From Bacillus benzoevorans (GTDB lineage: Bacteria > Bacillota > Bacilli > Bacillales > Cytobacillaceae), in the NCBI RefSeq assembly GCF_014207535.1, contig NZ_JACHGK010000020.1, positions 1-64,000 on the forward strand: a stretch of 64,000 bases of DNA, read 5' to 3'. Shown piece by piece: positions 25,502 to 34,353 of the stretch; position 1 is the stretch's first letter, and the number at the start of each line of letters is the position of its first letter. The notes beneath the pieces were generated by a model. It did no database searches and was not told where the DNA came from. It worked only from the letters and a program-made list of their open reading frames with translations. Made by a program: the position numbers and the translations under genes.

Positions 25502-26230
25502 TTGTTTCAGAAGCTTAAAAGCGATTATCTCAGCTGGATTATGTTAATCGGGGCATTTTTTCTTTTATTAGATATATTCTTTTTTAACCGTGGTTCCATT
25601 TTCTCTCTTATTGTTGCAGCAGGAATGATTTATTTAGGCAGAAAGTGGCTGCCAAAGATGAGAGGAAAGCTACTGTTTGCGGCAGGGATCATTTTCTTAG
25701 CGGTCAATGCGCTCAATATGCTTGTCATCAAATTCCTTTTTCTTGCCCTTTTAGGTGTATATATTTATCAGTACGCGCAAAGGAAAAAGCATCCTGATAA
25801 AATCACTCCGATCATTCATCAAGCACAGAAGCGTTCTGCCAACATAGTGGCAGCCAAACCATTGTTTCAAAACCGTTTATTCGGAGGGCAAAAGACGCCG
25901 GATCACGTATATGAATGGAACGATATCAATATTTATAACGGCTTTGGTGATTCAGTCATCGATCTAAGTTATACCGTTCTGCCAAAGGGCGAATCAGTTA
26001 TTTTTATCCGCAGCGTGATGGGAAAAGTAACGATCCTTGTTCCGTATGATATTGAAATTAGTGTTCATCATTCTGTTTTATTCGGCAGTGTCAGAATTTT
26101 TGATTATGAGGAATGTGCTTTATTCAACAAATTACTCACGATTCATACGGAAGATTATGAGCATGCGAAGCAAAAGGTCAAAATCTTCACCTCGACCATG
26201 ATTGGGGATATTGAGGTGAAACGGGTATGA
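25502..26230 (+). CDS. liaF: LiaF, negative regulator of LiaRS
   Basis: 242 residues from a TTG at 25502, chosen because AAGGGAGGA lies 7 nt before it and the length then equals that of B. subtilis LiaF (241). The longer reading back to 25463 runs into the repeat element. Four N-terminal hydrophobic segments (IMLIGAFFLLLDIFFF, IFSLIVAAGMIYLG, LLFAAGIIFLAVNALN, FLFLALLGVYIYQY) precede a cytosolic or surface beta domain (DUF2154-like) at about 130-240. LiaF holds LiaS inactive without envelope stress. It overlaps liaS by 4 bp (ATGA). Confidence 0.88.
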   Translation: MFQKLKSDYLSWIMLIGAFFLLLDIFFFNRGSIFSLIVAAGMIYLGRKWLPKMRGKLLFAAGIIFLAVNALNMLVIKFLFLALLGVYIYQYAQRKKHPDKITPIIHQAQKRSANIVAAKPLFQNRLFGGQKTPDHVYEWNDINIYNGFGDSVIDLSYTVLPKGESVIFIRSVMGKVTILVPYDIEISVHHSVLFGSVRIFDYEECALFNKLLTIHTEDYEHAKQKVKIFTSTMIGDIEVKRV

Positions 26231-27258
26231 ATATCATAACACGCCAAATTATAGTTGGAACAGGGTTGGCCTTAGCCTTATTTCTTCTCGTGTGCGGTTC
26301 CGTCTTTTTTGTTTTTCCCCTTCGGGACTTGCGCGAGCTATGGGAAAGAAATGTATTGGATATTCCGTTTATCCTTTTTGTTCCAAGCGTCAGTATTGCC
26401 GCAGGGATCCTGTTTGGGATGATGTCAGGGGTCTATTGGAAAAAGCAATTCCAATCCGTCGATGATTTGCTGCATCAATTAGAAGAAAGCCGTCCGCTTG
26501 AATTGGACAGAGCCCTCCCGGAAGAATTAACCGTCATTACGAAAAGAGTGGCAAACATCCAAAGACAAATCACCGAGCAGACGAAGCTTTCGCAGCGAAT
26601 CGTCAAGGAAGCGGCAGAAGATCACGAAAATCGAATGCAGGAAATTATCTTCGAAGAGCGCAACCGGCTGGCACGCGAGCTTCATGATTCGGTCAGCCAG
26701 CAGTTATTTGCGGCCTCGATGCTGATGTCTGCGATCACTGAGGCAAAGCCAGCATCTGATGACAGGGAAACGAATCAGTTAAAAATGGTCGAATCTATGA
26801 TCCATCAGTCACAGCTGGAGATGAGGGCGCTGCTCCTGCATTTGCGTCCTGTCGCATTAAAAGGAAAAACATTGCAGGAGGGCGTGAAAGAACTGCTGCT
26901 TGAACTGAAACAAAAGGTTACCATGGATATTGAATGGAAGATGGAGGATTTCCCTGTTGATAAAGGGATCGAAGACCATTTGTTCCGCATCCTGCAGGAG
27001 TCCGTCTCCAATACACTGCGTCATGCTAAAGCCAGCCAGCTGGAGGTTTTTCTCGTCAAGCGGGATGGATATATTATCTTAAGAGTCTCCGATGATGGGG
27101 TTGGATTTAATCAGGATGAGAATAAAGCCGGTTCTTACGGGCTGCAAAATATGTATGAACGGGCAAGGGAAATTGGCGGTAATTTAAAAATAATCTCGCT
27201 CCCTAATCAAGGAACACGCCTTGAGGTAAAAATACCGAACTTAATGGATGGTGAATGA
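26227..27258 (+). CDS. liaS: Sensor histidine kinase LiaS
   Basis: 343 residues. Two membrane helices lie at about 9-29 and 47-67 with a very short extracytoplasmic loop (intramembrane-sensing type), then a HAMP-like linker, the HisKA_3 helix with phosphoacceptor H153 in RNRLARELHDSVSQQLF, and an HATPase_c domain with LQESVSNTLRHAKA, DDGVGF and GSYGLQNMYERA. It responds to cell-wall antibiotics acting on the lipid II cycle, under LiaF control. Coupled to liaF and liaR by overlapping ends. Confidence 0.93.
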   Translation: MNIITRQIIVGTGLALALFLLVCGSVFFVFPLRDLRELWERNVLDIPFILFVPSVSIAAGILFGMMSGVYWKKQFQSVDDLLHQLEESRPLELDRALPEELTVITKRVANIQRQITEQTKLSQRIVKEAAEDHENRMQEIIFEERNRLARELHDSVSQQLFAASMLMSAITEAKPASDDRETNQLKMVESMIHQSQLEMRALLLHLRPVALKGKTLQEGVKELLLELKQKVTMDIEWKMEDFPVDKGIEDHLFRILQESVSNTLRHAKASQLEVFLVKRDGYIILRVSDDGVGFNQDENKAGSYGLQNMYERAREIGGNLKIISLPNQGTRLEVKIPNLMDGE

Positions 27259-27259
27259 T

Positions 27260-27892
27260 TTGATAAAAGTGCTTTTTGTAGATGATCATGAGATGGTCCG
27301 CATTGGTGTTTCCTCCTATTTATCAGCTCAGCCTGATATTGAAGTCGTTGCTGAGGCTGATAATGGAAAAACCGCCATCGATTTGGCCCTGTCTTTAAGA
27401 CCGGATATCATCTTAATGGATCTGGTCATGAAGGAAATGGATGGGATTGAAGCAACAAGAAACATTATCGCCAAATGGCCTAATGCCAAAATTATTATTG
27501 TGACGAGTTTCTTGGACGATGAAAAGGTATATCCTGCGCTGGAGGCTGGTGCCACCAGCTATATGCTGAAAACCTCAAAAGCAAGTGAAATCGCCGATGC
27601 TGTGCGGCAAACCTATCAAGGGCAGTCCGTTTTAGAGCCGGAAGTGACGGGGAAAATGATGCTGAAAATGAGACAAAAGCAAAACACGGAGCTTCATGAG
27701 GAATTAACAGGCAGGGAAATGGAAATTCTTTTGCAAATGGCTGAAGGAAAAAGTAATCAGGAAATAGCAGACGAGCTGTACATTGCCTTAAAAACAGTGA
27801 AAACCCATGTCAGCAATATCCTTAGCAAGCTGCAGGTACAGGACCGCACCCAAGCCGTGATTTATGCCTTCAAGCATTCGCTGGTAAAATAA
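27260..27892 (+). CDS. liaR: Response regulator LiaR (NarL/LuxR type)
   Basis: The TTG at 27260 gives MIKVLFVDDHEMVRIG and puts the phospho-acceptor at D54, as in B. subtilis LiaR; the alternative ATG at 27248 adds four residues and has no ribosome site. The 210-residue product has a receiver domain (D8-D9, D54, TSF near 84, KTSKA near 105) and a C-terminal LuxR-type HTH (LTGREMEILLQMAEGKSNQEIADELYIALKTVKTHVSNILSKL). Expected to activate the liaI promoter. Confidence 0.92.
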   Translation: MIKVLFVDDHEMVRIGVSSYLSAQPDIEVVAEADNGKTAIDLALSLRPDIILMDLVMKEMDGIEATRNIIAKWPNAKIIIVTSFLDDEKVYPALEAGATSYMLKTSKASEIADAVRQTYQGQSVLEPEVTGKMMLKMRQKQNTELHEELTGREMEILLQMAEGKSNQEIADELYIALKTVKTHVSNILSKLQVQDRTQAVIYAFKHSLVK

Positions 27893-27918
27893 ATATAGAT
27901 GAAGAAAGGGAGATGAGA

Positions 27919-28542
27919 ATGGAGTATTATCCGGTTCATCTTCAATTGCAAGGCAAAAAAACTGTTATGATCGGCGGTGGGAAGATTGCTGAACGGAAAA
28001 CAGCCGGGCTTCTATCAGCGGGGGCTGAGGTAACGGTGATCAGTCCGGATCTGACAGAGAGAATGCAGTCTTTTTTACAAGAAGGAAAAATGAAGTGGAA
28101 GAAAAAGCGGTTCTCCCCGGAGGATATTCATGATGCCTTCCTCATTATTGCGGCAGCGAATGATCCGGACGTGAATTTGGCTGTAAAAAAAGCAGCCTCC
28201 GGGAATCAGTTGTTGTCCCTGTGTGACAATCCGGAGGAATCGAACTTTATTTTACCATCTGTCATCAGGCAGGGAAGACTAACGATCACCATATCAACCT
28301 CTGGTGCCAGTCCCATGCTGGCCAAAAAGATTAAAACAGAGATTTCAGCTCAGTATGGTTCTGAATACAAAGATTATGTTGATTTTTTATTTAAAACGCG
28401 TAAATGGATCCTGGAAGAAATAAAAGAACCGGGGTTAAAGCGGCAGTTACTTTCGGCAATTACCGAGGAAGACTTTTTACATAGCAGCAATAGAGAAAAA
28501 GATTTTGCCGATCTAATGATTCAATGGAGGAACGAAATATAA
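27919..28542 (+). CDS. sirC: Precorrin-2 dehydrogenase / siroheme synthase-type protein
   Basis: Oxidises precorrin-2 to sirohydrochlorin with NAD on the way to siroheme, the cofactor of sulfite and nitrite reductases. 207 residues from the ATG at 27919 (MEYYPVHLQLQGKK), spaced 6 nt from AAAGGGAG. The NAD-binding MIGGGKIAERKTAGLLSAGAEVTVISP occupies about 16-42, and the Met8-type dimer segment with SGASPMLAKKIKTEISAQY lies near 135. It has only the dehydrogenase part; no methyltransferase or chelatase gene sits beside it. Its neighbour nosD is in its own unit. Confidence 0.88.
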   Translation: MEYYPVHLQLQGKKTVMIGGGKIAERKTAGLLSAGAEVTVISPDLTERMQSFLQEGKMKWKKKRFSPEDIHDAFLIIAAANDPDVNLAVKKAASGNQLLSLCDNPEESNFILPSVIRQGRLTITISTSGASPMLAKKIKTEISAQYGSEYKDYVDFLFKTRKWILEEIKEPGLKRQLLSAITEEDFLHSSNREKDFADLMIQWRNEI

Positions 28543-28549
28543 ATGACAG

Positions 28550-28577
28550 GGGCTGCTCATAAAAATAGGCAGCTCTT
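28550..28577 (+). terminator. Terminator after sirC
   Basis: GGCTGC and GCAGCT arms across an A-rich loop, then T8. Confidence 0.7.
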
Positions 28578-28635
28578 TTTTTATACCAGAATGGTTCTGT
28601 CAAAAAACAGACAAAAATAAGCATCTCAGTCCTTG

Positions 28636-28681
28636 AATTTGTGAAGAAAAAATAGATTTTTGTATGTTCATTTCACAAATT
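28636..28681. promoter_or_regulatory. Inverted repeat in the nosD promoter region
   Basis: AATTTGTGAA (28636-28645) and TTCACAAATT (28672-28681) are perfect 10-bp inverted arms 26 nt apart, and a second TTCACA follows at once. A -10-like TATACT lies at 28698-28703. TGTGA/TCACA half sites are the type used by Fnr/Crp and Rex regulators, fitting anaerobic control, but the spacing is not that of a single classical box. Confidence 0.45.
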
Positions 28682-28737
28682 TCACATAAGTAATTGTTAT
28701 ACTGAACATAGGCTAATTGATTTAGGAGGATGAATAA

Positions 28738-30021
28738 ATGAACAGATGGGGCCTATTATTAGGAATTCTGTTTCTCATCTTGTATGCGGTTCCAAGTAAT
28801 TCACATGCTGAAGGAACATTGCAGCAGCAGATAGATGCTGTACCGAGCGGCGGAACAATCCTGTTAAAGGATCAAGTATATGAAGAAACCATTGTTTTGT
28901 CCAAACCGATAACGGTCGAAGGGACTGCCGGAACTAAAATAAAAGCCTGTTCAAAGGAACCGGTTATTGCCATCACTGGTCAGAATGTCACGCTGAAAAA
29001 CCTTCAGGTTGAAAACTGCAGTACAGTGAAAGCAACAACGGCGATAGCTGTAAGCGGTGAAAAGCATCAATTGGAAGATTTGCAAATCACAGCAAATGAA
29101 TTTGGTATTAAGTTAAACGGTGTGAGTCTTTCGACCATTACCAATATTATATTGACGGGAAAAGGCAAGGAAAATGGCATCGATCTATGGGAATCATCTG
29201 ATAATATGATTTCAAAGGCAAAGATCCATCGTGTACAGGACGGTGTTTACCTGGAAAAGAGCCACCGTAATAAAATCATAGAAAATGATATACAGGATTC
29301 TCGATATGGTATCCACTTGATGTTTTGCGATCAAACCGAAGTGTTAGGTAACCTTTCGAAGAATAATTCTACCGGGATCATGATTATGGGCACGAAAGAT
29401 ACCATTGTAGAAAATAACAAACTGTTGGAAAACAATAAGAATGTCCATGCACAAGGGATTTTATTATACGATGGGATCAATACCAGGATAATAAACAATC
29501 AAGTCAGCACGAATCGCGTTGGAATCTTTGTCGATCATGCCAATGGGAATTTTATTGAACAGAATCTATGGTCTGAGAATTTTATCGGGATGCAAATGAA
29601 TCAATCACATGAAAATACTGTCCGCCATAACAGCTTTATCGGCAATGTCAATGACTCCCAGGCTGTCAACAGTAAGGGTAATACGATTGAACAGAATTAC
29701 TGGGATCAATCATTGAAATTGGATCAGGAAGGGAATGGCATAAGTATCATTCCATTTGCATCCGATCCTTACTTTTTAGCATTAAGCAGCTATAACCCGG
29801 AATATCAGCTATTTTTTCATTCTCCGGGAATGATCGTGCTGCAAAAATTAATGAAAAGTGATGAAAAGGCTCTGCTCAGGGATGAAAGCCCGAGAATGAC
29901 TCCGTACGTAGGAATTGAACAGGAGGAGAACGCCGATACCCTGTTGTGGATTTTGAGCTTCACGATGATTATGGTTGGTGCGCTATTTTTTATTAGGGGA
30001 AGGAGACGTGTTTTATCATGA
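28738..30021 (+). CDS. nosD: NosD, copper-site maturation protein (parallel beta-helix)
   Basis: 427 residues: signal peptide (MNRWGLLLGILFLILYAVPS..., cleavage after SHA), then many short beta-helix repeats of the CASH type with GIHL, GIMIMGT and GIFVDHANGNFI-like turns to about 350, and a C-terminal membrane anchor (LLWILSFTMIMVGALFFI). NosD with NosF and NosY helps assemble the copper centres of nitrous oxide reductase outside the membrane. First gene of nosD-nosL-nosY-nosF; overlaps nosL by 4 bp. No nosZ is present in the window. Confidence 0.88.
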   Translation: MNRWGLLLGILFLILYAVPSNSHAEGTLQQQIDAVPSGGTILLKDQVYEETIVLSKPITVEGTAGTKIKACSKEPVIAITGQNVTLKNLQVENCSTVKATTAIAVSGEKHQLEDLQITANEFGIKLNGVSLSTITNIILTGKGKENGIDLWESSDNMISKAKIHRVQDGVYLEKSHRNKIIENDIQDSRYGIHLMFCDQTEVLGNLSKNNSTGIMIMGTKDTIVENNKLLENNKNVHAQGILLYDGINTRIINNQVSTNRVGIFVDHANGNFIEQNLWSENFIGMQMNQSHENTVRHNSFIGNVNDSQAVNSKGNTIEQNYWDQSLKLDQEGNGISIIPFASDPYFLALSSYNPEYQLFFHSPGMIVLQKLMKSDEKALLRDESPRMTPYVGIEQEENADTLLWILSFTMIMVGALFFIRGRRRVLS

Positions 30022-30503
30022 AAAAATGGTTCTTAACATCTTTTACCTTTGCGGTAATGCTCTTCATCATTTCCGGATGTGGCAATAAAGAAATTGAACC
30101 GCGGGCCATTGATGAAAAAAACGATAAATGTGTCCAATGTAATATGGCAGTGGCTGATGATCAATTTGCCACTCAATTAGTAACAGAAAAGGGACAGATT
30201 TTTACGTTCGATGATATCGGTTGTATGTTCCAATGGAAGGAACAGAATCAAAATGAAAAAATCGCTGCCGAATTTGTTCGTGACTATGAAACTTTAGAAT
30301 GGATTAAGCTTGATGAAGCGTTTTATGTCTATCATAAAGAAATTTATACTCCGATGGCCTACAATGTTGTTTCTTTCGCAACAGAAGAAAATGCTAAGAA
30401 ATTTGCCGCTGAATACGGTGCTGAGATGATGAAAGGCACTGAAATTAATGAACATAGCTGGGGAATGAGTGAGGAAGGAATGGAAGGACATTCTCATGAA
30501 TAG
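30018..30503 (+). CDS. nosL: NosL, copper-binding lipoprotein chaperone
   Basis: 161 residues with lipobox ISGC (Cys21) in the leader LFIISGCGNKE. The copper-binding Cys motif KCVQCNMAVADDQF lies at about 37-50, and FDDIGCMFQW near 70 and a Met/His-rich tail (SWGMSEEGMEGHSHE) supply further soft ligands. NosL delivers Cu(I) to the nitrous oxide reductase assembly machinery. Coupled to nosD by an ATGA overlap. Confidence 0.88.
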   Translation: MKKWFLTSFTFAVMLFIISGCGNKEIEPRAIDEKNDKCVQCNMAVADDQFATQLVTEKGQIFTFDDIGCMFQWKEQNQNEKIAAEFVRDYETLEWIKLDEAFYVYHKEIYTPMAYNVVSFATEENAKKFAAEYGAEMMKGTEINEHSWGMSEEGMEGHSHE

Positions 30504-30550
30504 TACCTGGGAGAGATGGGATTGCTCTCAATTTTTTTGAAACGGGGCAT

Positions 30551-31369
30551 GTGAAAATGGGGACAATTTGTCAATTTGAATGGAGAAAGATGCTGCGCCA
30601 GAAATCGTCCTATTTATTCCTCGTCTTATGGACGTTTGTGCTATTGCTTATTTTTCTTTTAGTGAAAGGTTCACCGGTAACGGCTGATTATACGAATATC
30701 ACAGGGACGGCAGTGAACTTACTGCTTTATTTACTGCCGCTGTTTATGCTGATTACTGGTTCATTTGCCATTGCTGCCGAAATGGAGAATGGACAGTGGA
30801 AGCTTTTGAACACATATCCTGTTACCGCTCTTTCTTATTTAAGCGGAAAGCTTATCGGGCAGTTGATCGCCCAGACGGTTGTATTCACGTTAAGCTTTGG
30901 GATTAGTCTGTTAGCAGGATTAGTATTTCAAGTCAGTGTCAGCATGAAATGGGTGCTGGCGATCTATTTATTTTCTATTCTGCTTCAGTCTGTTTTTCTT
31001 GTCATCGGTGTAACAGCAGGGGCATTTGCCAAAACCAGGTGGCAGGCTTTATCGGTTTCGGTAGTGATCTGGTTTGTCTTCATTATGATTTGGCCGACAC
31101 TGTTAATCAGTGTTTTAAATCTAGTGCCTTATCAGCTGCTTTCGCCAGTTATCCATGTGGCAACGGTCTTGAATCCTGCTGAATTGCTGCGGGTTGTTTT
31201 TGTCGTTCAGATGGGCGGCGGTGCTGTGTTCGGACAGGCCTACGATGTACTTGTTACATTTATCAAAAAAGATTATGCCTTATATATTTTATTGTTTTAT
31301 ATGATTTTCATTTCAACTCTCTTTATTTGGCTGGCATCATGGAGATTAGAAAGGAGAAGAGCGGCGTGA
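30551..31369 (+). CDS. nosY: ABC transporter permease, NosY type
   Basis: 272 residues with six membrane helices (for example SYLFLVLWTFVLLLIFLLV, LYLLPLFMLITGSFAIAA, WALAIYLFSILLQ-like and IFISTLFIWLASW). ABC2-type permease fold; pairs with the following ATPase. The first codon may be GTG 30551 or ATG 30557. In nos clusters NosY and NosF form an ABC exporter that works with NosD in copper/sulfur delivery to NosZ. It overlaps the ATPase gene by 4 bp. Confidence 0.82.
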   Translation: MKMGTICQFEWRKMLRQKSSYLFLVLWTFVLLLIFLLVKGSPVTADYTNITGTAVNLLLYLLPLFMLITGSFAIAAEMENGQWKLLNTYPVTALSYLSGKLIGQLIAQTVVFTLSFGISLLAGLVFQVSVSMKWVLAIYLFSILLQSVFLVIGVTAGAFAKTRWQALSVSVVIWFVFIMIWPTLLISVLNLVPYQLLSPVIHVATVLNPAELLRVVFVVQMGGGAVFGQAYDVLVTFIKKDYALYILLFYMIFISTLFIWLASWRLERRRAA

Positions 31370-32064
31370 GTTTATTAGAAGTAAAAGACATATCCAAAAT
31401 CTATAAAAGCAAAACAGCCCTTTCTCCGCTTTCTTTAGAAGCAGCAGAAGGAGAATGCCTTGTTTTAGCCGGAGGGAACGGAGCCGGGAAAAGCACGCTT
31501 CTTTATTTGCTTTCAGGAATTTTGTCACCTTCAAGTGGAAGGATTATGTTAAATCATATCGATTTACACAAAAATCGGAAACAGTATGTGAAGGAAATTG
31601 GGTATATGCCGGATGACTTTCAGGCGGAGCAAACGCTAAGCGTAGAAGAATTTCTCTCTTTTTATGCGTCACTCCGTCATGTCGGAAAGGACAGAGTACG
31701 GGCAGTAATTGACCGTATTGGTTTAGAAGAACAAGCACGGACCCGCATCAGCAAGCTGTCAAAGGGGATGCGTCAGCGCCTGATTTTCGGGCAGGCTATT
31801 CTCTCAAAGCCGGCTTTATTATTGCTGGATGAGCCGACGAACGGGTTGGATCCGTATTGGGTAAATGTTTTTGTTAAACTTATCAAAGAGATTCAAAAGG
31901 ACGGAACGATTGTCATTTTTTCTACCCATATGATGGATGTTGCCGCAGATGCCGCCGATCGGATTTTTTTTATGAAGGACGGACAGGTAATAGATGAATT
32001 ATCAGGAGAAGAACAAAAGGATAAACTGACGATGAAGCTTCTCAAGCTGCATCGTCAATCATAG
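31366..32064 (+). CDS. nosF: ABC transporter ATP-binding protein, NosF type
   Basis: The GTG at 31366 gives MSLLEVKDISKIYKSK, with AGGAG upstream and a GTGA overlap with nosY; the longer frame from 31327 is unlikely. 232 residues: Walker A GGNGAGKST near 36, signature LSKGMRQRL near 130, Walker B LLLLDEPTNGLDP near 150, and H-loop STHMMD. It energises the NosY permease. Last gene of the cluster before a terminator. Confidence 0.88.
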   Translation: MSLLEVKDISKIYKSKTALSPLSLEAAEGECLVLAGGNGAGKSTLLYLLSGILSPSSGRIMLNHIDLHKNRKQYVKEIGYMPDDFQAEQTLSVEEFLSFYASLRHVGKDRVRAVIDRIGLEEQARTRISKLSKGMRQRLIFGQAILSKPALLLLDEPTNGLDPYWVNVFVKLIKEIQKDGTIVIFSTHMMDVAADAADRIFFMKDGQVIDELSGEEQKDKLTMKLLKLHRQS

Positions 32065-32066
32065 AT

Positions 32067-32108
32067 TGAAGAGGCTGACTTTGGACTAGGAGTCAGTCTT
32101 CTTTTTTT
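32067..32108 (+). terminator. Terminator of the nos cluster
   Basis: GAAGAGGCTGACT and AGTCAGTCTTC pair, followed by T7. Confidence 0.85.
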
Positions 32109-32277
32109 ACATGAATCACAAATATTCCGAAGACTTGTCTCATATGTTGTATAGAGTTAGTTTACAAGGACTAAAGCTGCCTGCCTCAGCTTGAAAGAGG
32201 TTTGCTTTCCATGCCGTTTGAAATGAAAGAAGGGGTCTCGGACTTCTCTTTCTTAGCATTTGTAAAGGGAGAGGTAT

Positions 32278-33612
32278 ATGAATTCATTTTTAAAAGGGAC
32301 ATTGATGCTCATTGGCGCAGCATTTATTGGGGAATGTGTAGAATTTCTCATAAATATGGTTTTGGCAAGGGAGCTGGGGGAAAAGGGATTGGGAATGTAT
32401 ATGTCGATCATGCCGACCGTTTTTCTTATTGTCCTTCTCGCCAGCTTCGAAATGCCTGTCTCAATTTCGAAATTTATTGCGGAAAAGGATACTAGAATCC
32501 ATCAAAGTATGCTGAGTCATGTTTTGAAGTGGACCATTATCTTGACCGCGATCCTCATGCTGATCACATCAATTGTGCTGCCGTTTATCCCTGCGTTTGA
32601 TGAGTACCATCCAATCTTTAGATGGCTGATACTGGTGTTAATTCCGATTGTTTCATTTACTTCCATTGCCCGGGGTTATTTTATGGGCCGCTCGCAAATG
32701 AGCAAAATTGCCATTGCGAATTTCCTCCGTAAACTTGTACAGCTGGCATTGCTTGTTTATTTATTCCGTCTCTTTGATTTTGAGTTAAATGCCGCTGTTT
32801 TAATTTCCTTCTGTACCCTGATCGGCAGTGATTTAGTTGTGTTTCTCTATCTATTTCATGTGTTTATGATTCAATATCAATATATGAAGAAGCAGCCTTC
32901 CCGGAGATTACACGGGAAAGTGGTCATGAAAAATTTAATGCAGGTCTCGATTCCCACTACGGCATTAAGGGTGTTTCATGCTTTTACCTCGGCATTCCAG
33001 CCCTTTTTGATTACAGGCGCCTTGTTTTATGCCGGTGTTAGCAAGGACCTGGCCACAGAACAGTTTGGAATGGTTGCCGGTGTAGCGATGACGATTGGCA
33101 TGTTTCCGGCATTCATCTCCCATTCCTTTATGATTATGCTCATTCCGACGATTTCGAAGGCGAATGCAGAAAGAAATGTCGCACAATTACAAAAGTTACT
33201 GCGTCAAGTGATGATATTAACCTTGCTTTATGGGATTCCAACCGTGCTGGTTTGCTATTTTTTTGCTGAACCATTGACGACCACCTTTTTTCACTCGACA
33301 GGTGCAGCCCGTTACCTGCAGCTGCTTTGTCCCTGCTTTTTGTTTCACTTTTTTGTTATGCCGCTGCAGGCCTATTTAATCGGTCTGGGGCTGATGAAGG
33401 AAGCGTTTATTCATGGAGTATGGTCAACGATTATTGCCTTTGCCATCATTTATCTGCTTGGCTCGAATAGTCAATTTCAAATGGATGGAGTAATCATTGG
33501 CATTAATGCAGAGGTAATCCTGCTCTCTCTGCTTCATTATGTAACAGTTTGTAAAAAAATCGGCGTCTCAGTCTGGATGCTTCCTCCGAATAGCCTTAAA
33601 TCCCAGCCATGA
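32278..33612 (+). CDS. ykvU: SpoVB-like polysaccharide/lipid flippase, YkvU type
   Basis: 444 residues, about twelve membrane helices, MOP/MATE superfamily polysaccharide-synthase branch. It opens MNSFLKGTLMLIGAAFIGEC and has SISKFIAEKD near 65 and RGYFMGRSQMSKIAIANFLRK near 130, typical of SpoVB relatives. B. subtilis YkvU (445 residues) is a sporulation-associated paralogue, whereas SpoVB itself is longer. Its likely role is flipping a lipid-linked intermediate for spore envelope or coat polymer. AAAGGGAGAGG precedes the ATG. Confidence 0.85.
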   Translation: MNSFLKGTLMLIGAAFIGECVEFLINMVLARELGEKGLGMYMSIMPTVFLIVLLASFEMPVSISKFIAEKDTRIHQSMLSHVLKWTIILTAILMLITSIVLPFIPAFDEYHPIFRWLILVLIPIVSFTSIARGYFMGRSQMSKIAIANFLRKLVQLALLVYLFRLFDFELNAAVLISFCTLIGSDLVVFLYLFHVFMIQYQYMKKQPSRRLHGKVVMKNLMQVSIPTTALRVFHAFTSAFQPFLITGALFYAGVSKDLATEQFGMVAGVAMTIGMFPAFISHSFMIMLIPTISKANAERNVAQLQKLLRQVMILTLLYGIPTVLVCYFFAEPLTTTFFHSTGAARYLQLLCPCFLFHFFVMPLQAYLIGLGLMKEAFIHGVWSTIIAFAIIYLLGSNSQFQMDGVIIGINAEVILLSLLHYVTVCKKIGVSVWMLPPNSLKSQP

Positions 33613-33795
33613 CTATTGTTAAACTACTGCTTGGAAAAAGGTATTGTTCCTTATCTTTTTAACTGTATTTATCGTGTAAACAGTAATTAAATAAGACGTA
33701 AGGAGGATTTTGCCAATGGTCTTTTGGGATATCGCAGAAAGTTTGATATGATTAGAATAAAATGGATACATTGTTATCTGAAAGAGGAGTTTATA

Positions 33796-34308
33796 ATGGT
33801 AAAATCTAGATTGTGCAGAGAAACATTAGCGGTTAAAACAAGTCTTGTATCACCACCAGACACGAATGTAAATGGGACCATGTTTGGCGGAAAATTGATG
33901 GCCTATATTGATGATATAGCGGCCATTGCAGCGATGCGCCATGCACGGAGAACAGTTGTGACGGCCTCAAATGACTCTGTAGACTTTCTCCATCCTATTT
34001 TTCAAGGGAATTCCGTTTGTCTCGAGGCATTTGTTACGTATACCGGCACATCTTCAATGGAAGTGTTTGTCAGGGTGATTTCTGAAAATATGCTGTCAGG
34101 GGAACGCAATGTATGTGCCATATCATTTCTTACCTTTGTTGCCCTTGATGAAAATGGAAAACCAACTCCTGTTCCGAAAATTATTCCTGAATCAGAGGAG
34201 GAAAAGCATTTATACGAAACCGCTAAAGAAAGATTAGAAATTCGAAAAAAACGCAGGAAAGACAGTGAAGAAAGAGCAAAAGAATTTGGGGCCGGATTAC
34301 CCTGGTAA
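33796..34308 (+). CDS. ykhA: Acyl-CoA thioesterase, hotdog fold (YkhA type)
   Basis: Hydrolyses acyl-CoA to free acid and CoA. 170 residues from the ATG at 33796 (MVKSRLCRETLAVKTSLV), chosen for AGAGGAG 7 nt before; upstream codons to 33724 lack support. The hotdog signature NVNGTMFGGKLMAYIDDIAAIAAMRHA lies at about 24-50 with catalytic-region Asn/Asp, then DSVDFLHPIFQGNSVCLEA. The charged C-terminal tail (RLEIRKKRRKDSEERAKEFG) is typical of bacillar members. Monocistronic. Confidence 0.9.
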   Translation: MVKSRLCRETLAVKTSLVSPPDTNVNGTMFGGKLMAYIDDIAAIAAMRHARRTVVTASNDSVDFLHPIFQGNSVCLEAFVTYTGTSSMEVFVRVISENMLSGERNVCAISFLTFVALDENGKPTPVPKIIPESEEEKHLYETAKERLEIRKKRRKDSEERAKEFGAGLPW

Positions 34309-34309
34309 G

Positions 34310-34352
34310 AAAAAAGGCTAAAAAGGAAGACATTTTTCCTTTCTAGCCTTTT
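34310..34352. terminator. Bidirectional terminator between ykhA and mscL
   Basis: AAAAAAGGCTA and TAGCCTTTTTTT arms with an inner AAAAGGAA/TTCCTTT stem, used by both convergent genes. Confidence 0.88.
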
Positions 34353-34353
34353 T

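Noticed and set aside
28661..28677. Single classical Fnr box in the nosD promoter
   Set aside because: Half sites exist, but no TGTGA-N6-TCACA spacing fits at the expected distance from the -10 element.
32202..32495. 97-residue plus-strand frame before and inside ykvU
   Set aside because: It overlaps the well-supported ykvU start and has no homology I recognise.
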